A DNA stretch of 17,876 nucleotides, taken from Smittium mucronatum. Its lineage: Eukaryota > Kickxellomycota > Harpellomycetes > Harpellales > Legeriomycetaceae. The position numbers and the translations under genes were made by a program. Location: the NCBI GenBank assembly GCA_001953115.1, contig LSSL01002518.1, positions 1 through 17,876 on the forward strand, in the 5' to 3' direction. The notes under the pieces are model-generated. The model was not told where the DNA came from. It saw only the letters and a list, made by a program, of their open reading frames with translations, and made no database searches. Within the stretch, counting starts at the first letter, position 1. Every line of letters begins with the position of its first letter. Positions 1-10,858 of the stretch are shown here, piece by piece.

Positions 1-691
1 TTTTAAGCAAATAAAATATATTTTAGACAAATAAGATTGTTTTTATTAGGCATTTCTTTATATTGTATCATAATTTTATGGGTAGTGATTTTATAAATTT
101 AAAAATTATCCATAAAAGCTATCCAAACCCTGGAAACTCAAAAAAATCTTTTATTTTAACCTTAAGACGGTATAGACTAATATTTCCATTCATATTCAGT
201 GAGAAATATATTTTTTCACTAATTTAAGCACATTTTAATACCTTTAAGAATTTTTTTCTATTGAGATTTTTAATAACATGGGGACTAAATATCCACGTTT
301 ATTTATTAAAATTTGATTATTAAAGCCAAAAAAAGTAAGATTATTATATAAATAGAAAGCAAGAAGGGGTCGGTGATATTTACATAAAGCATAATCTCTA
401 ATCAAAAAATGGAAATAAAACATCCTCTATAGTGAATTTTTACTAAAATTTCCCCCCAAATTTTAATCTAAGAATTCTTGTTACAAAAAAAAACTCATAT
501 AAAACTCCTTTGGTGATATTTTCCCTAAAAACTTACTAAAAAATTAAAAATTATTCTCAAGATTTATAAATCAATATTTTTACACTGATAAATATTCAAA
601 AATCGACACAAATAAACTCAAGTATATCAAACCTGCATACAGTGTTGTTTTTTTAGATCATATTAAACTGTTTATTTTGATATTTATAATT
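1..691 (+). repeat. Left arm of a long, nearly perfect inverted repeat
   Basis: This arm is the reverse complement of 2461-3151. Paired positions sum to 3152 from the first base to base 691, so there is no net insertion or deletion along the arm. I compared the two arms line by line and found one difference: A at 474 faces C at 2678. Pairing breaks down just after 691, where both sides continue as similar but shifted A/T runs for about 15 bases. The arm begins at the first base of the window, so it may extend further left and its real outer end is unseen. It has no open reading frame of note. The length and identity fit the terminal inverted repeat of a recently active long-TIR or foldback DNA transposon, or a recent inverted duplication. 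Confidence 0.95.
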
Positions 692-1161
692 ATAATATAT
701 TTAATAATAGTCTTTTTTTTGAAAATTTATTTTATTAAAGTAAAAAATGAGCATTATATTCTGGTATTATTAACTAAGGTCTACCTCACAACAGTCATAT
801 TTTTTTGAACATTATTATCGAATATGTGATCAAGTTATGAGTTTAATAGTATTGAATTTTTTACAGTTTCTTATAATTTGAATTTATCAATTTTTCATAC
901 ATATTTTCAGTTTAATTTTATTAAGATTATTTTTTTACACAATGATAATTTTCTAAATACTATCTTAGAGATATTTTTTGCTTTTAATATTTATATATAT
1001 CCAATTTCAAAATACAATGATCATCCAGTTTTATTATTATATACATAATCCCAAACTTATTTCATATTTCATAATGTTTTCCGAAAACTGATGTGAAGGA
1101 TAAAATAAAAAATTTATTTCAGACTATATTTTGGTCTTTTTTAAGGGATTTTATTAAATTT

Positions 1162-1291
1162 TCATCGCCCAAAATTTAATTGGGTATTCTATTTAGTAAT
1201 ACTACGAAAATTTTAACAGCATTAAATTCATTATTTCTTGAAAATTACGCAGAAATTTATCCAGATTCGCTTTTTTGAATTTTGGCGATGA
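1162..1291. repeat. Short inverted repeat in the spacer (TCATCGCC...GGCGATGA)
   Basis: TCATCGCCCAAAATT at 1162-1176 is matched by AATTTTGGCGATGA at 1278-1291. These are reverse complements except for one extra C in the left copy, and about 100 bp lies between them. The GC-containing core makes chance less likely than for the many A/T palindromes nearby. No similarity continues outward, so this is a short stem and not the end of a clear nested element. Confidence 0.55.
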
Positions 1292-2052
1292 GGTGGGGTA
1301 ATAAGGAAATTTACCATAAGATTTTTTTTTTATCAAAATTTTCCTGTTTATTTTAATAATTAAAGGGAAAAATCATTTTAAAATCTCTATTTAAAAAGTA
1401 ATATATTTTTTTCATTTTCTTGAATATTTAGAAAAAATTAACTAATGTTTTTTGCTACATAATTGGATCAAATGAGCTCTATTTATTTATTTTTGACGGA
1501 TATTCATTCCATTAAATTAAATATATTGGTGATTTCTACTCATAAAAATAACTTATTATTTTGCATTTAAAGCTTCTCTACTTTGTACCAATTTCATTAA
1601 AGATGGAAAATATATGTAAGTTTTATATGAATACCATAATAAAATTTTCGCAGTACTTGATAATAAAAACTAAAAAAATATATATATCAAATTTTTTAAC
1701 TGCGTTATCTTCAATTAACTCGTTAAATCAGACATATAAACTTGCTATATATTAAAAAAATTCATTTTTATAAGATTTCGTAGAAATATGCACATAATTT
1801 TTTTCATTAAGTGTTAAACAAACTCTAAAAAAAATTTATTCAAAAATTAGTCATTTTATCTATTAATATATATATTTAAGCTATAAAAAACTTGTATAGA
1901 AATAAATTTGCTTTTTAAAGTCTCTTAATTTTTTTTTTCCTTTGGGGCTATCTAATTGAAGTTGTTGAAATGATTTAAACCGTGTAAAAGTATAAAATGT
2001 AGTTTAAATATCTTTTTTTTGTATTAAGAATATCCATAGATCCAATTAAATC

Positions 2053-2373
2053 CTATAAAAAATTTTCCCGATGGTTTTGGGCTATTGATTTGTTTTTTTT
2101 TTGTAGTTTTAATCGATTAAAGCTTATTGCATTTTTGAGAAAATAATCTGACCATATCTTGAGTTGATCTATAAAAAAACTGCAAGCACTCTTAAGAAAA
2201 TTTTCAGCCTCTGAATGAGCCGGTCCAAAATTTATTCGATTGATATCTTCAAATATTTTTTCCTTTTTAATAACCTTAAGATTTTTATTCAGTGAAACTA
2301 AATGAAAAATAATAAAAATTTTATATGCAATAATATTGTTTAATATAATTATTTTTTTAATTAGTAAAATCAT
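2053..2373 (-). CDS. Unrecognised 106-codon frame in the inverted-repeat spacer
   Basis: The frame starts with ATG at 2373, directly after an in-frame AAA and a TAG stop, and ends with TAG at 2050-2052. It is the longest open frame in the window. The first 30 or so residues are rich in I, L, K and N, as expected from translated AT-rich noise, with a hydrophobic stretch that could pass for a membrane segment. The part from about residue 45 onward is more protein-like: it has a GPAHSEAE segment, two cysteines or histidines, a tryptophan, and amphipathic helix-like spacing of L, F and K. I do not recognise a family or catalytic motif. With stops expected about every ten codons at this composition, one frame of this length is uncommon but possible by chance. 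It could be a small protein, an exon fragment of a degraded transposon gene, or noise. Confidence 0.2.
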   Translation of the reverse strand: MILLIKKIIILNNIIAYKIFIIFHLVSLNKNLKVIKKEKIFEDINRINFGPAHSEAENFLKSACSFFIDQLKIWSDYFLKNAISFNRLKLQKKNKSIAQNHRENFL

Positions 2374-2460
2374 TTTCTAGCACCATCAGAGACTTAATTT
2401 TTTTATAGATCAATTTTTTTAGTATTCGATATATAAATTTTATAGATAAATATATATTAA

Positions 2461-3151
2461 AATTATAAATATCAAAATAAACAGTTTAATATGATCTAAA
2501 AAAACAACACTGTATGCAGGTTTGATATACTTGAGTTTATTTGTGTCGATTTTTGAATATTTATCAGTGTAAAAATATTGATTTATAAATCTTGAGAATA
2601 ATTTTTAATTTTTTAGTAAGTTTTTAGGGAAAATATCACCAAAGGAGTTTTATATGAGTTTTTTTTTGTAACAAGAACTCTTAGATTAAAATTTGGGGGG
2701 AAATTTTAGTAAAAATTCACTATAGAGGATGTTTTATTTCCATTTTTTGATTAGAGATTATGCTTTATGTAAATATCACCGACCCCTTCTTGCTTTCTAT
2801 TTATATAATAATCTTACTTTTTTTGGCTTTAATAATCAAATTTTAATAAATAAACGTGGATATTTAGTCCCCATGTTATTAAAAATCTCAATAGAAAAAA
2901 ATTCTTAAAGGTATTAAAATGTGCTTAAATTAGTGAAAAAATATATTTCTCACTGAATATGAATGGAAATATTAGTCTATACCGTCTTAAGGTTAAAATA
3001 AAAGATTTTTTTGAGTTTCCAGGGTTTGGATAGCTTTTATGGATAATTTTTAAATTTATAAAATCACTACCCATAAAATTATGATACAATATAAAGAAAT
3101 GCCTAATAAAAACAATCTTATTTGTCTAAAATATATTTTATTTGCTTAAAA
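2461..3151 (-). repeat. Right arm of a long, nearly perfect inverted repeat
   Basis: This arm is the reverse complement of 1-691. Landmarks that can be followed in both arms include the six-base C run near 452 facing the G run near 2695, the CCTGCATACAGTG word near 632 facing its complement near 2508, and TTTTAAGCAAAT at base 1 facing ATTTGCTTAAAA ending at 3151. Sequence after 3151 (ATGTAGATAATTTG) has no partner inside the window because the left side is cut off. A target-site duplication therefore cannot be tested. The pairing is too long and too exact to be a product of AT-rich composition. Confidence 0.95.
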
Positions 3152-6100
3152 ATGTAGATAATTTGTTAAATGTTCCCTATTAAATAATTATTAAACAATA
3201 AGAAGCTGTAATAAGATTACATAAAGATTAAAATGATTAAACTATAAAAAGCTTCCACTAAAAAAAAAAAAATCAAATTAATTTAAATAGGAAAATATAT
3301 AAATTTTGATCCTATTTGCATAAAATTTAAAAATACTGAGTTTTTTCTTAATTCTGTTCTCCTTCAAGTATTCACTTAAAAAGAATCATATACAATTTAT
3401 CATTAATTATAAAGTTTGAATAAATATACACGATTTTTTTAGATTATTTCTGTAACATCAAAATTATATTAACTATTTAAAGAATTGATTTATAATCTAA
3501 TAAAATTAAATTTGATTTAGATGAAATTATAAATAATTTGATTTTTTGGTGGTTTTTTTGTTATTAATGTACAATAAAAAAAGTTTTCTGAATTTGTGAA
3601 TATTTTTTTCTTTTGAACAATAATGAATATTATATTCAATAAATTATTTTCTTAAGTCATATTTTTTATCATGTAAATTTTTTTTAACTACATTTTTAAA
3701 AAATCTTTCAAAATGGCGATATTGAACGTATATTTCAATTCTATTGGCGATTTTGTATTATTTTTATATCTTAATACGTTATTTCAAAAAATCTACTAAG
3801 GATTTTTATGAATCCCTACCCTTACAAAGATCATATAAGGTTTTTGTAGTCAAATTTAAAATTTCAATGTTTTTTTTTTTTACTTAGTGAAAAATTTTGA
3901 GATTTCGCATACATATTACCTATTTGCGCATAACATGATTTTTGTGATTTTCTAAATACAAAATTTATTTTGTGGATACCAATCCATTTTATAGAAAATA
4001 ATATTCTGGGTTTATAAAAAAATCTATTATTACATATATCTTTATAAATTTTAGGATATTATTTAATTTTTCTCTAAGAAAATTTGGTGCTAATTTTATA
4101 ATTGATATAAAATTCATTAAAAAACGATTAGATGTTTTTTTTATTCCTTTTTTGAATATTTCCAGGGAAAATGAAATCCATGGAGCACATTATGTCAAAA
4201 ACTTATAATTTTGAAATCATATTTATTAAAACTGGTTATTTTTTTTTATGAAACCCCCACATAATGAATTTATATTTTTTTATCTTGAACCACATCTAAT
4301 CATTTTAAGCATAATATTTTTTGATTTATCCGATATTTCAACTACCAGAACAGGATATAACAAAATCAAAGCCTTTTAGGTCATATAAATTCGAGTTTTT
4401 TTAAAAAAATTAAAGCTTTTAAGAAGAGATTCAGACCTTATTAAAAGTATATACGACTCTTGATTCAAATAAAATTCTCCAAAATAGGAATTTTCTTTTA
4501 TGCATCGTATAATCTTTATTTGAAGGAATATAGGGGCTTAAATAAAGTCAAGCTATGTAAGTAATTATATTTCCGATTGATCCTAATAAATATTAATATA
4601 TTTCTTAAATAATGGTGTCTAAAATAATCGCTGTTAAATAATCAATGATTTTATATTTTTTCATGTAAAATTGATTATTGTATGATTCGTTTTTTTTTGG
4701 GACAATGACATAAATTCTTATTTTTTGACATACTGCTCCTCGAAAATTTACAAAATATCTTTTTAATTAAGTTTAATTTTAAAAAATATTTAATTTTAAT
4801 TGATTTCTTGAAAAATAATTTAATTTGGACGTTTTTCTATTATATTAAACAAAAATCATCCTTTCAACTTTTTTGTTCTGAAAATTTTTCTTTTTTAAAA
4901 AATAAATATATAGAGAGCGAAGATATTTTTTTTTCTACACTCATTTTATATTTTTTTGTATAAATATACATTAAAGAATATTGAATAAAAAAGGCTATCT
5001 TTTTTCGTTTTTATTCTTAAAAAACATATAATAAAGATCAATATCATATAAAAACTAAAGCTTCAATTTTATGAATTCATAGAATCAATAAATTTATATT
5101 ATTTTACAGAATATTCATGGGAAATATATTGGATAAACTGCTTCTAAAATTAAATCAGGGGGTGGGGATCAAAACAATGCATATATAACTGAAAGCAATA
5201 AATCTCTAAAATGACTTTTTTTTGATAAAAAAAAATATAAGTAAATAATTTGCGTCATTTTAAAAAGCTATTGGTGGCGAAAATTACACCAAAGATCCAT
5301 CTTAGTGTTTGGAGTGATATTTTATGAGCTAAAATTCGGATTTCATGATTATAGCCAATATTTTTGGTATATTTAAATTTTTCCTTTTGAAAATCGCGAT
5401 CTTTGAAATATTGTCTTGGTTTTTTAATGGCTTAAGAAATCAGTTAAAAAAATGTTTAAATATCTAAAAAGAGCTAAATCTAGTGTGATTTTTATACGAG
5501 TAAAAATATTAGAGAAAAAATTTATTTCAAAAAAAAAACAATATAAATTACAATAATAATGTAAAAAAACTAATAAAATAATAAAATATAATTGTATTTT
5601 GTATTTTGTTTTAAAAAATCCACTAATAGCGAAATTTGGCTCATATTTATTGCCTTTTCATTGGATATTTGATTTAAAAATCAATAATAGCATAAATTTT
5701 TTCGTAAATAGTGAATTTTATTGCAAAAGAAAATAGGAAAAATAAAAATAACAATTAGAAAAAATAAAGCGTAAATTTTAAAACGAAATTTATCCCGAAA
5801 ATAATACATCACCTCCTCAATCCATCCATTTACATATTAGATTTTCTTCTTTTAAATAAATCAAACAGATTATATAATCGTAATTTTTTAATTGATCACT
5901 ATAAAAATTATAGATATAAAACTTGACAGCTTAGGTAGCCCAATAAGCCTAAATTGATTATATTATTCTGAAAAAAAATACAAAATTAGAAAAAATCAAT
6001 ATTGTAAACTCATTTATATCCGACAGAATATTATTCTAGCCTATTTTATCCATGTGTACCGTTTTAATAATTTTTTTTTTCCAATTGAATTATTTTTTTA

Positions 6101-6300
6101 TGAGTGAATGTATTCTTCTAATCAAAATTATTTTTTTTGGAAATCTTTAAAATTAAGTTGAAATTCGCAAATAATTCTTTAATGTAAATTTATGTATAAT
6201 ATAGAATAGATATTTTATAACTTTTTAAATGTGTGATATTATAATACATTGGCTGGTTTAAAAAAACAGAATTATCTAAGCCTCATATATTTTTATTTAA
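3152..6300. other. Gene-free AT-rich tract, T-rich on the plus strand
   Basis: No frame of useful length, RNA gene or mobile element can be supported here. The plus strand carries many runs of 6-10 T and has more T than A (3541-3600 counts about 30 T to 18 A). The only G-rich patch is a short GGGGGTGGGG at about 5158-5167, which has too few runs for a standard quadruplex motif. The T bias resembles that of introns read on the plus strand, but I see no exon or convincing splice-site pair to support this. Confidence 0.5.
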
Positions 6301-8076
6301 AGTTAAGTAAAAAAAATAATCTATCAAAATCGGATCTGAAGATAAAAAAATAGTAACTATTTTTCTATAAATGAACATAGGAAAATAGGTAAATAAAAAA
6401 AACACCCATTTTCATTAGTATAAACCACTTTTATTCAGCTGGAAATTTATAATATTTTTATAGCATAATAAATATCCACAAAACTACAAAATCCATAGCT
6501 TAAAGATGGCTTAAAACCAACCGATTTTCACTAAGTATTAAAAAGGTAGAGTTTTGATTAAATCTGGATTTACAGAAAAATGTGTGTATTATATAACCGG
6601 AGTTTTCGAATAAAATCAATTATATGCTTTTAACTAATTACCAAATCTAGTTTTTACTGAATTAAATTAAAGAGTATAACTGTAAAAAATAAGTAGAGAT
6701 ATGAATTTTAGATTTTTTTCCAAAAAATCTATAAAATCTATTTCTATTATAATGAATTTTCTCGTTGAAAAATCAAAAAGGAAAAATCATGAAACGAAAT
6801 CTTTTGAATATTCTCGCTAGGAAATTTTTTTATATATTTATAGATGGAAGACAAATTAAAAAAATCACAATGAAAGCGGGAATAAGAAAAATTAAGGTTC
6901 AAAAAGTTGTAGCCAGTATTTAATAAATTAACAGGTTTGATTTAATCAAGATTGGTGGAATCTCAAAGATAAGAATTTTTAATTTCAAAAAAAAAATAAA
7001 ATAAAGGCAGCTGTAGAATAATTAGCTGTAACTAATAGATTGATGAAATAATTGGAGTAAATTTTTCAAATTTGGGTTCTCAATATAGAATCATTATTAA
7101 ATATTATAACGCTTATTTATACAAAAGAATGGTAAAAATCTCAGATAATTATACGCGAGTTATTTTTCTATGTTGAAACCTTGCTATACAACGTTTAACA
7201 AAAAATGAAATTCTTGTAGAGTCTTAAAATATGGAGGAAAAAAAAAAGAAAAAATAACAGAAAATTTAAAATCTTTATTAATATGATCCTTGAAATTAGT
7301 TTACTCGGTTTAAATTAGCGAATATGATTGAGCGTAAGTCGGAAATTGAATCCATATCCAAAGCTACATAAGAAATTTTAGAAAATTTATAGTTAACGTC
7401 ACATTATTTCTTCGGGTGCTATAAAATTAAATTCCAGTCAGCGATTAATACAGTTACAAATTTTGAATTATCTATAGTTCTGAATTAGGATGTAATTTTT
7501 TTCAATTTTTCAATTTATTTTTGAAATGAAATTCATTATTCTGGAATTATAATTAATTGGGTCAAATTGGATTTAATTTTTTGAAATTTCTTGTACTAAA
7601 ATAGTATTTATGGCTACAATTTGTAATCGTGAAATATATACCACTTTAAAAAATACACTGATATAATAATAAGAACACAGAATAAGTAAAAAAGGTAATT
7701 TTTCAAGTCATGAGGGGGTCATTATAAATTGGGTATATAAATTAACGTCATACAGAAGATAAAAAATCAATTGAATTATAATTTTTTGCAAATGAAATGG
7801 CGTTGCATGATTTTAACAATATTAGAAACATGAGAGGCAAAAGATAATGACAAAATGGCAAAGGTTTGAATTCAAATTTAACATTATGGAATTAGTAGCT
7901 ATAATATGTTTCCACATATAGTCGAAATTACTAAGAATATTAAAAAATGTATAAAAAATAGAGCCAATACACCTGTACCACTATTCAAGGAATTTTTATA
8001 TAAAATAAATATATTTCAATCACAATTGAACTTTAAAATATAGACTATATATTATGCCAAAAGACAAAACGGCTAC

Positions 8077-8099
8077 ATATATATATATATATATATATA
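8077..8099. repeat. (AT)n microsatellite, 23 bp
   Basis: This is an uninterrupted AT dinucleotide run between GGCTAC and CTGAAAATAAG. It is the longest of several AT runs in the window. Such runs are common in AT-rich nuclear genomes, vary in length and can extrude as cruciforms. Confidence 0.95.
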
Positions 8100-8443
8100 C
8101 TGAAAATAAGCTGTATCAAGTTACAAAATCTCGAAAAAATTATATCATTAGATGCAAAATTAAAAAATCGTGAAAAGAAAGCTGGGTGATAAATGATTCT
8201 ATACTAAAATCAATAAATTCAGATTTTTTTAATAATAAATAAATTTAACCTTTAATCATAATTAATTTTTTTTTTAGAAATACAGATACGCGCTAAAGAA
8301 ATAAGATTGAATACAATCATAAAATGATATATAAATTTAAAATATCTTGTAAACAAAGAAAATAAATATAGTTTAGAGTATTGAAAAATAAATCTTTAGA
8401 TGCTAAATAAAAGAGATTTAATATTACAAAATAATATTTAGAT

Positions 8444-8461
8444 ATTGAAATTGAAATTGAA
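8444..8461. repeat. ATTGAA x3 short tandem repeat
   Basis: Three consecutive ATTGAA hexamers form a minor tandem repeat. On the minus strand it produces the alternating I-S residues of the spurious 67-codon frame at 8317-8520. Confidence 0.8.
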
Positions 8462-9032
8462 AATTTTAAATGTATAATAACCACGCCGATGTTTAAATCA
8501 ACCAAGCAGAGTGAAATCAAACGGGAATTTTTTTTAAAAAAGCTAAAGATAATTAAATAGTGAAATCAGCTTAATAAATTTAGATCATGTATAAAAGGTT
8601 TTTAAGTTTTTCCTAGAAAACAGAGAATGTATGTTATTTTTTACTCAAAAAACTTAGCTTAGAGAGGAAACGAATAATCCAAGAGATTATTGTTTGATGA
8701 CAGGGATAAAAATCTAAAAAAATCGCAGATAAAATAAATAAAAGGGATTGAAAAATACCCTTAAAATTTATACTTTATTAAAAACAGACTCAATAATAAA
8801 TATCCAGTATCATCTGGGCTTCCAAAAAAATTTATTAAAATTCATTGATGACAGTTAAATGAGCACATTTGATAATTATAGCAAATTTCTAGTGAATAAT
8901 TAATTCTAAAAAAGGCGCATATCAATAAGAACTAAAAATTAAGGTAGATTAGCCTAATAAATTCTAATAAAAAATTTTATACAAAAAACCTGGTAAATAT
9001 GCTAAAAATTCAAATTAGAAAATAGATAGTAA

Positions 9033-9070
9033 AAAAATATACCATTTTCATTAATAAAAGGTATATTTTT
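9033..9070. repeat. Perfect 11-bp hairpin (AAAAATATACC/GGTATATTTTT)
   Basis: AAAAATATACC at 9033-9043 pairs perfectly with GGTATATTTTT at 9060-9070 around a 16-base loop. The downstream arm ends in a T run. It could be a structured RNA element or the remains of a tiny inverted-repeat element. In DNA this AT-rich it could also be chance, and I see no gene it would serve. Confidence 0.5.
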
Positions 9071-9305
9071 GACTTTCTTCATGCTAATAAATGTGAAATT
9101 AAATCGTAAAACAAGTCAAATAACCTGAATAAACATATTTCACAGCTAAATCAAAAAAAGGTCTACTCCCGAGTATACGTTGTAAATTGGGAAATTTGAT
9201 TGATATAATTGGAATATAATGAAATATTATTCAGCTAATGAAAAAAATACACATACTATTTTAAAATAAAAATTAAAAATTAACAGTCATAAATCAAATC
9301 AAATC

Positions 9306-9320
9306 ATATATATATATATA
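9306..9320. repeat. (AT)n microsatellite, 15 bp
   Basis: A short uninterrupted AT run after AAATC and before GGATTTAG. It has no further features. Confidence 0.85.
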
Positions 9321-9456
9321 GGATTTAGTCATGTGATCACTATCATTCATTTTTATGGAATAAAGCTGAACCGAAGATTAAATAAAATAAAAAGTATTTA
9401 TTAGTTGAAATATACAATTCAAATATTAAGAAACTGCTTAGATTCATGTTATTTGC

Positions 9457-9469
9457 ATATATATATATA
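9457..9469. repeat. (AT)n run, 13 bp
   Basis: A short uninterrupted AT run after ATTTGC, 150 bp from the previous AT run. Confidence 0.8.
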
Positions 9470-9717
9470 AACATTTTAAAAAAGCTATATTATCGTTATA
9501 AATTACAATAAAAATTAAAAATAGAGTATCTAATTATAAAATAAGTAAGTTGAAAAAGATGGCTATAACTATTTTATTTCTCGAAATTTCTATTTATTAA
9601 ATATAATTTAATAGTAAGGAAATGATTCAAAAAAGCTTTTAATACAGATAGAAACTTTTATGGGTTCAATTAAAAATCCACAGGTGAAAATTATTTAACA
9701 GTGCTAATATAAAAAAA

Positions 9718-9738
9718 TTTCAGCTAGGAAAGCTGAAA
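9718..9738. repeat. Perfect 8-bp hairpin with a 5-base loop
   Basis: TTTCAGCT at 9718-9725 pairs fully with AGCTGAAA at 9731-9738 around the loop AGGAA. The tight loop and the G/C pairs make this one of the more stable short hairpins in the AT-rich tract. No gene lies next to it, so a terminator or regulatory role cannot be argued. Confidence 0.55.
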
Positions 9739-10070
9739 CAGTCATAAATAATTTTTTTTGTTTCTATTTAAATTGGGCTACTATTTAAAAAAAAATTTAT
9801 GATAAATTATATAATAAATCTATAACATAATATAAAAAAAATTATCAAGTAGAAAAAAAAGTAAATTTACACATGAGAGGAAAAATTTATAAAACAGCTC
9901 AGTTATAATATATTAATAATTCAAATATTTAATTTGATCAATAATTATTAGAAATGATATCCAAAAATTTTAACAAATATAAAGTGCGGGTAGATTTTGA
10001 AAATTTGCCACACGAAAATATTCTCAAAAAATCCACAAATTCTAAACTTAATGAAAATATCGATAAAAAA

Positions 10071-10099
10071 CGGTTTAAAACAATATATATTTAAAACCG
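10071..10099. repeat. Imperfect palindrome CGGTTTAAAA...TTTAAAACCG
   Basis: CGGTTTAAAA is followed after nine bases by TTTAAAACCG. The outer six bases (CGGTTT/AAACCG) pair exactly, and the inner A/T part pairs with a one-base shift. It is a small local stem of unknown meaning. Confidence 0.5.
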
Positions 10100-10696
10100 C
10101 TGGGATTTAAAAAAATGATAAAAAAATCTGTTTTCGGGAAAAAATAATAAAAAAAATATTTAAATGGATGTAGTTTGATGTAATCGAAAATTAGAGCTTA
10201 TACTCTAGCCATAAAAATGAAAAATTAAGATTCTCTTTCAAAGTTAGAAGCAATGGAATAAATATATTAAAAAAAAGATAAATAGCCATAAAAATTCTTA
10301 AAGAAAAGTTGATTGAAAAAATAACATTCTCGGTATACGATATCACAAAATATATATTAAAGAAAACTTAAGGAAATCAAAGTAGATAAAAAAAATCTCA
10401 AATTTTGCTATTTTTTAAAGTCGCTGTTGCATTACTTAAAATGATAAGCATAATGGAAATAAAGATATGTATTATATGTATGATAATTGTAATTTGTGTA
10501 ATACGGTCCAAAAAATACACAAAATATTCACAATAAATGGATATAAAAAAAATTTCAGGATAGTAATCTATATATTTTTCAGTAAAATTAAAAAATTTAA
10601 TCGCAAAACTTCATCAAAAAGATATATACTGTTGGCTTGAGTTTTTCAGAAAATTTTGCTCTTAAAAACTAAGTTATCTACATCATATATTAAATA

Positions 10697-10712
10697 ATAT
10701 ACATATGTATAT
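10697..10712. repeat. 16-bp perfect palindrome centred on CATATG
   Basis: ATATACATATGTATAT reads the same on both strands. It lies in an A/T-alternating stretch, so chance is a fair explanation. Confidence 0.6.
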
Positions 10713-10838
10713 ATTACTAGAGAATATATGTACAGAAAAAGAGACGCTTACATAAAATTCAAAAAATAGCTACTTGAAATAAAAAATTTATCAAGAAAAA
10801 AATTAATTACCCAAATGAAAAGAATTTATAAATTTATC

Positions 10839-10858
10839 GGGGGGTGGGAATGGGAGGG
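10839..10858 (+). other. G-quadruplex motif inside a short stem
   Basis: Four G runs (6, 3, 3 and 3 bases) with spacers of 1, 3 and 1 bases satisfy the usual G-quadruplex pattern on the plus strand. The motif lies in a tract with under 25% G+C, so it stands out. It is flanked by an inverted repeat: TTATCGGG (10834-10841) can pair with CCCGATAA (10870-10877). The stem uses the first three G of the motif, so stem and quadruplex would compete partly for the same bases. Confidence 0.7.

Larger units (their letters stand above)
692..2460. other. Spacer between the inverted-repeat arms
   Basis: This is 1769 bp of AT-rich sequence unique within the window. Most of it is closed in all frames at short intervals. 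It contains a small inverted repeat (1162-1176 with 1278-1291) and one minus-strand frame of 106 codons (2053-2373). I recognise no transposase or other protein domain in it. The frame beginning at 1561 on the plus strand starts with TTG, is low in complexity and is not supported as a gene. Confidence 0.7.
1..3151. mobile_element. Candidate long-TIR (foldback-like) element, family unknown
   Basis: The unit is a 1769-bp unique spacer (692-2460) between arms of at least 691 bp that are more than 99% identical. This organisation is known from non-autonomous or degenerate DNA transposons with long terminal inverted repeats and from foldback elements. I see no transposase, no DDE or recombinase motif and no internal gene set, so if it is a transposon it is probably non-autonomous. 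The outer boundary and target duplication are not visible because the element meets the window edge. Alternatives are a recent segmental inverted duplication or an assembly foldback. A unique spacer of this length and the mismatch at 474/2678 make a simple foldback artefact less likely, but do not exclude one. Confidence 0.5.

Noticed and set aside
1561..1755. 64-codon plus-strand frame in the inverted-repeat spacer
   Set aside because: It starts with TTG, not ATG, and consists of residues expected from AT-rich noise. It has no recognisable motif and no context supporting translation.
8317..8520. 67-codon minus-strand frame
   Set aside because: It is dominated by I, L, Y, F and S, and includes an artificial I-S alternation from an ATTGAA triplication. 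It resembles no protein.
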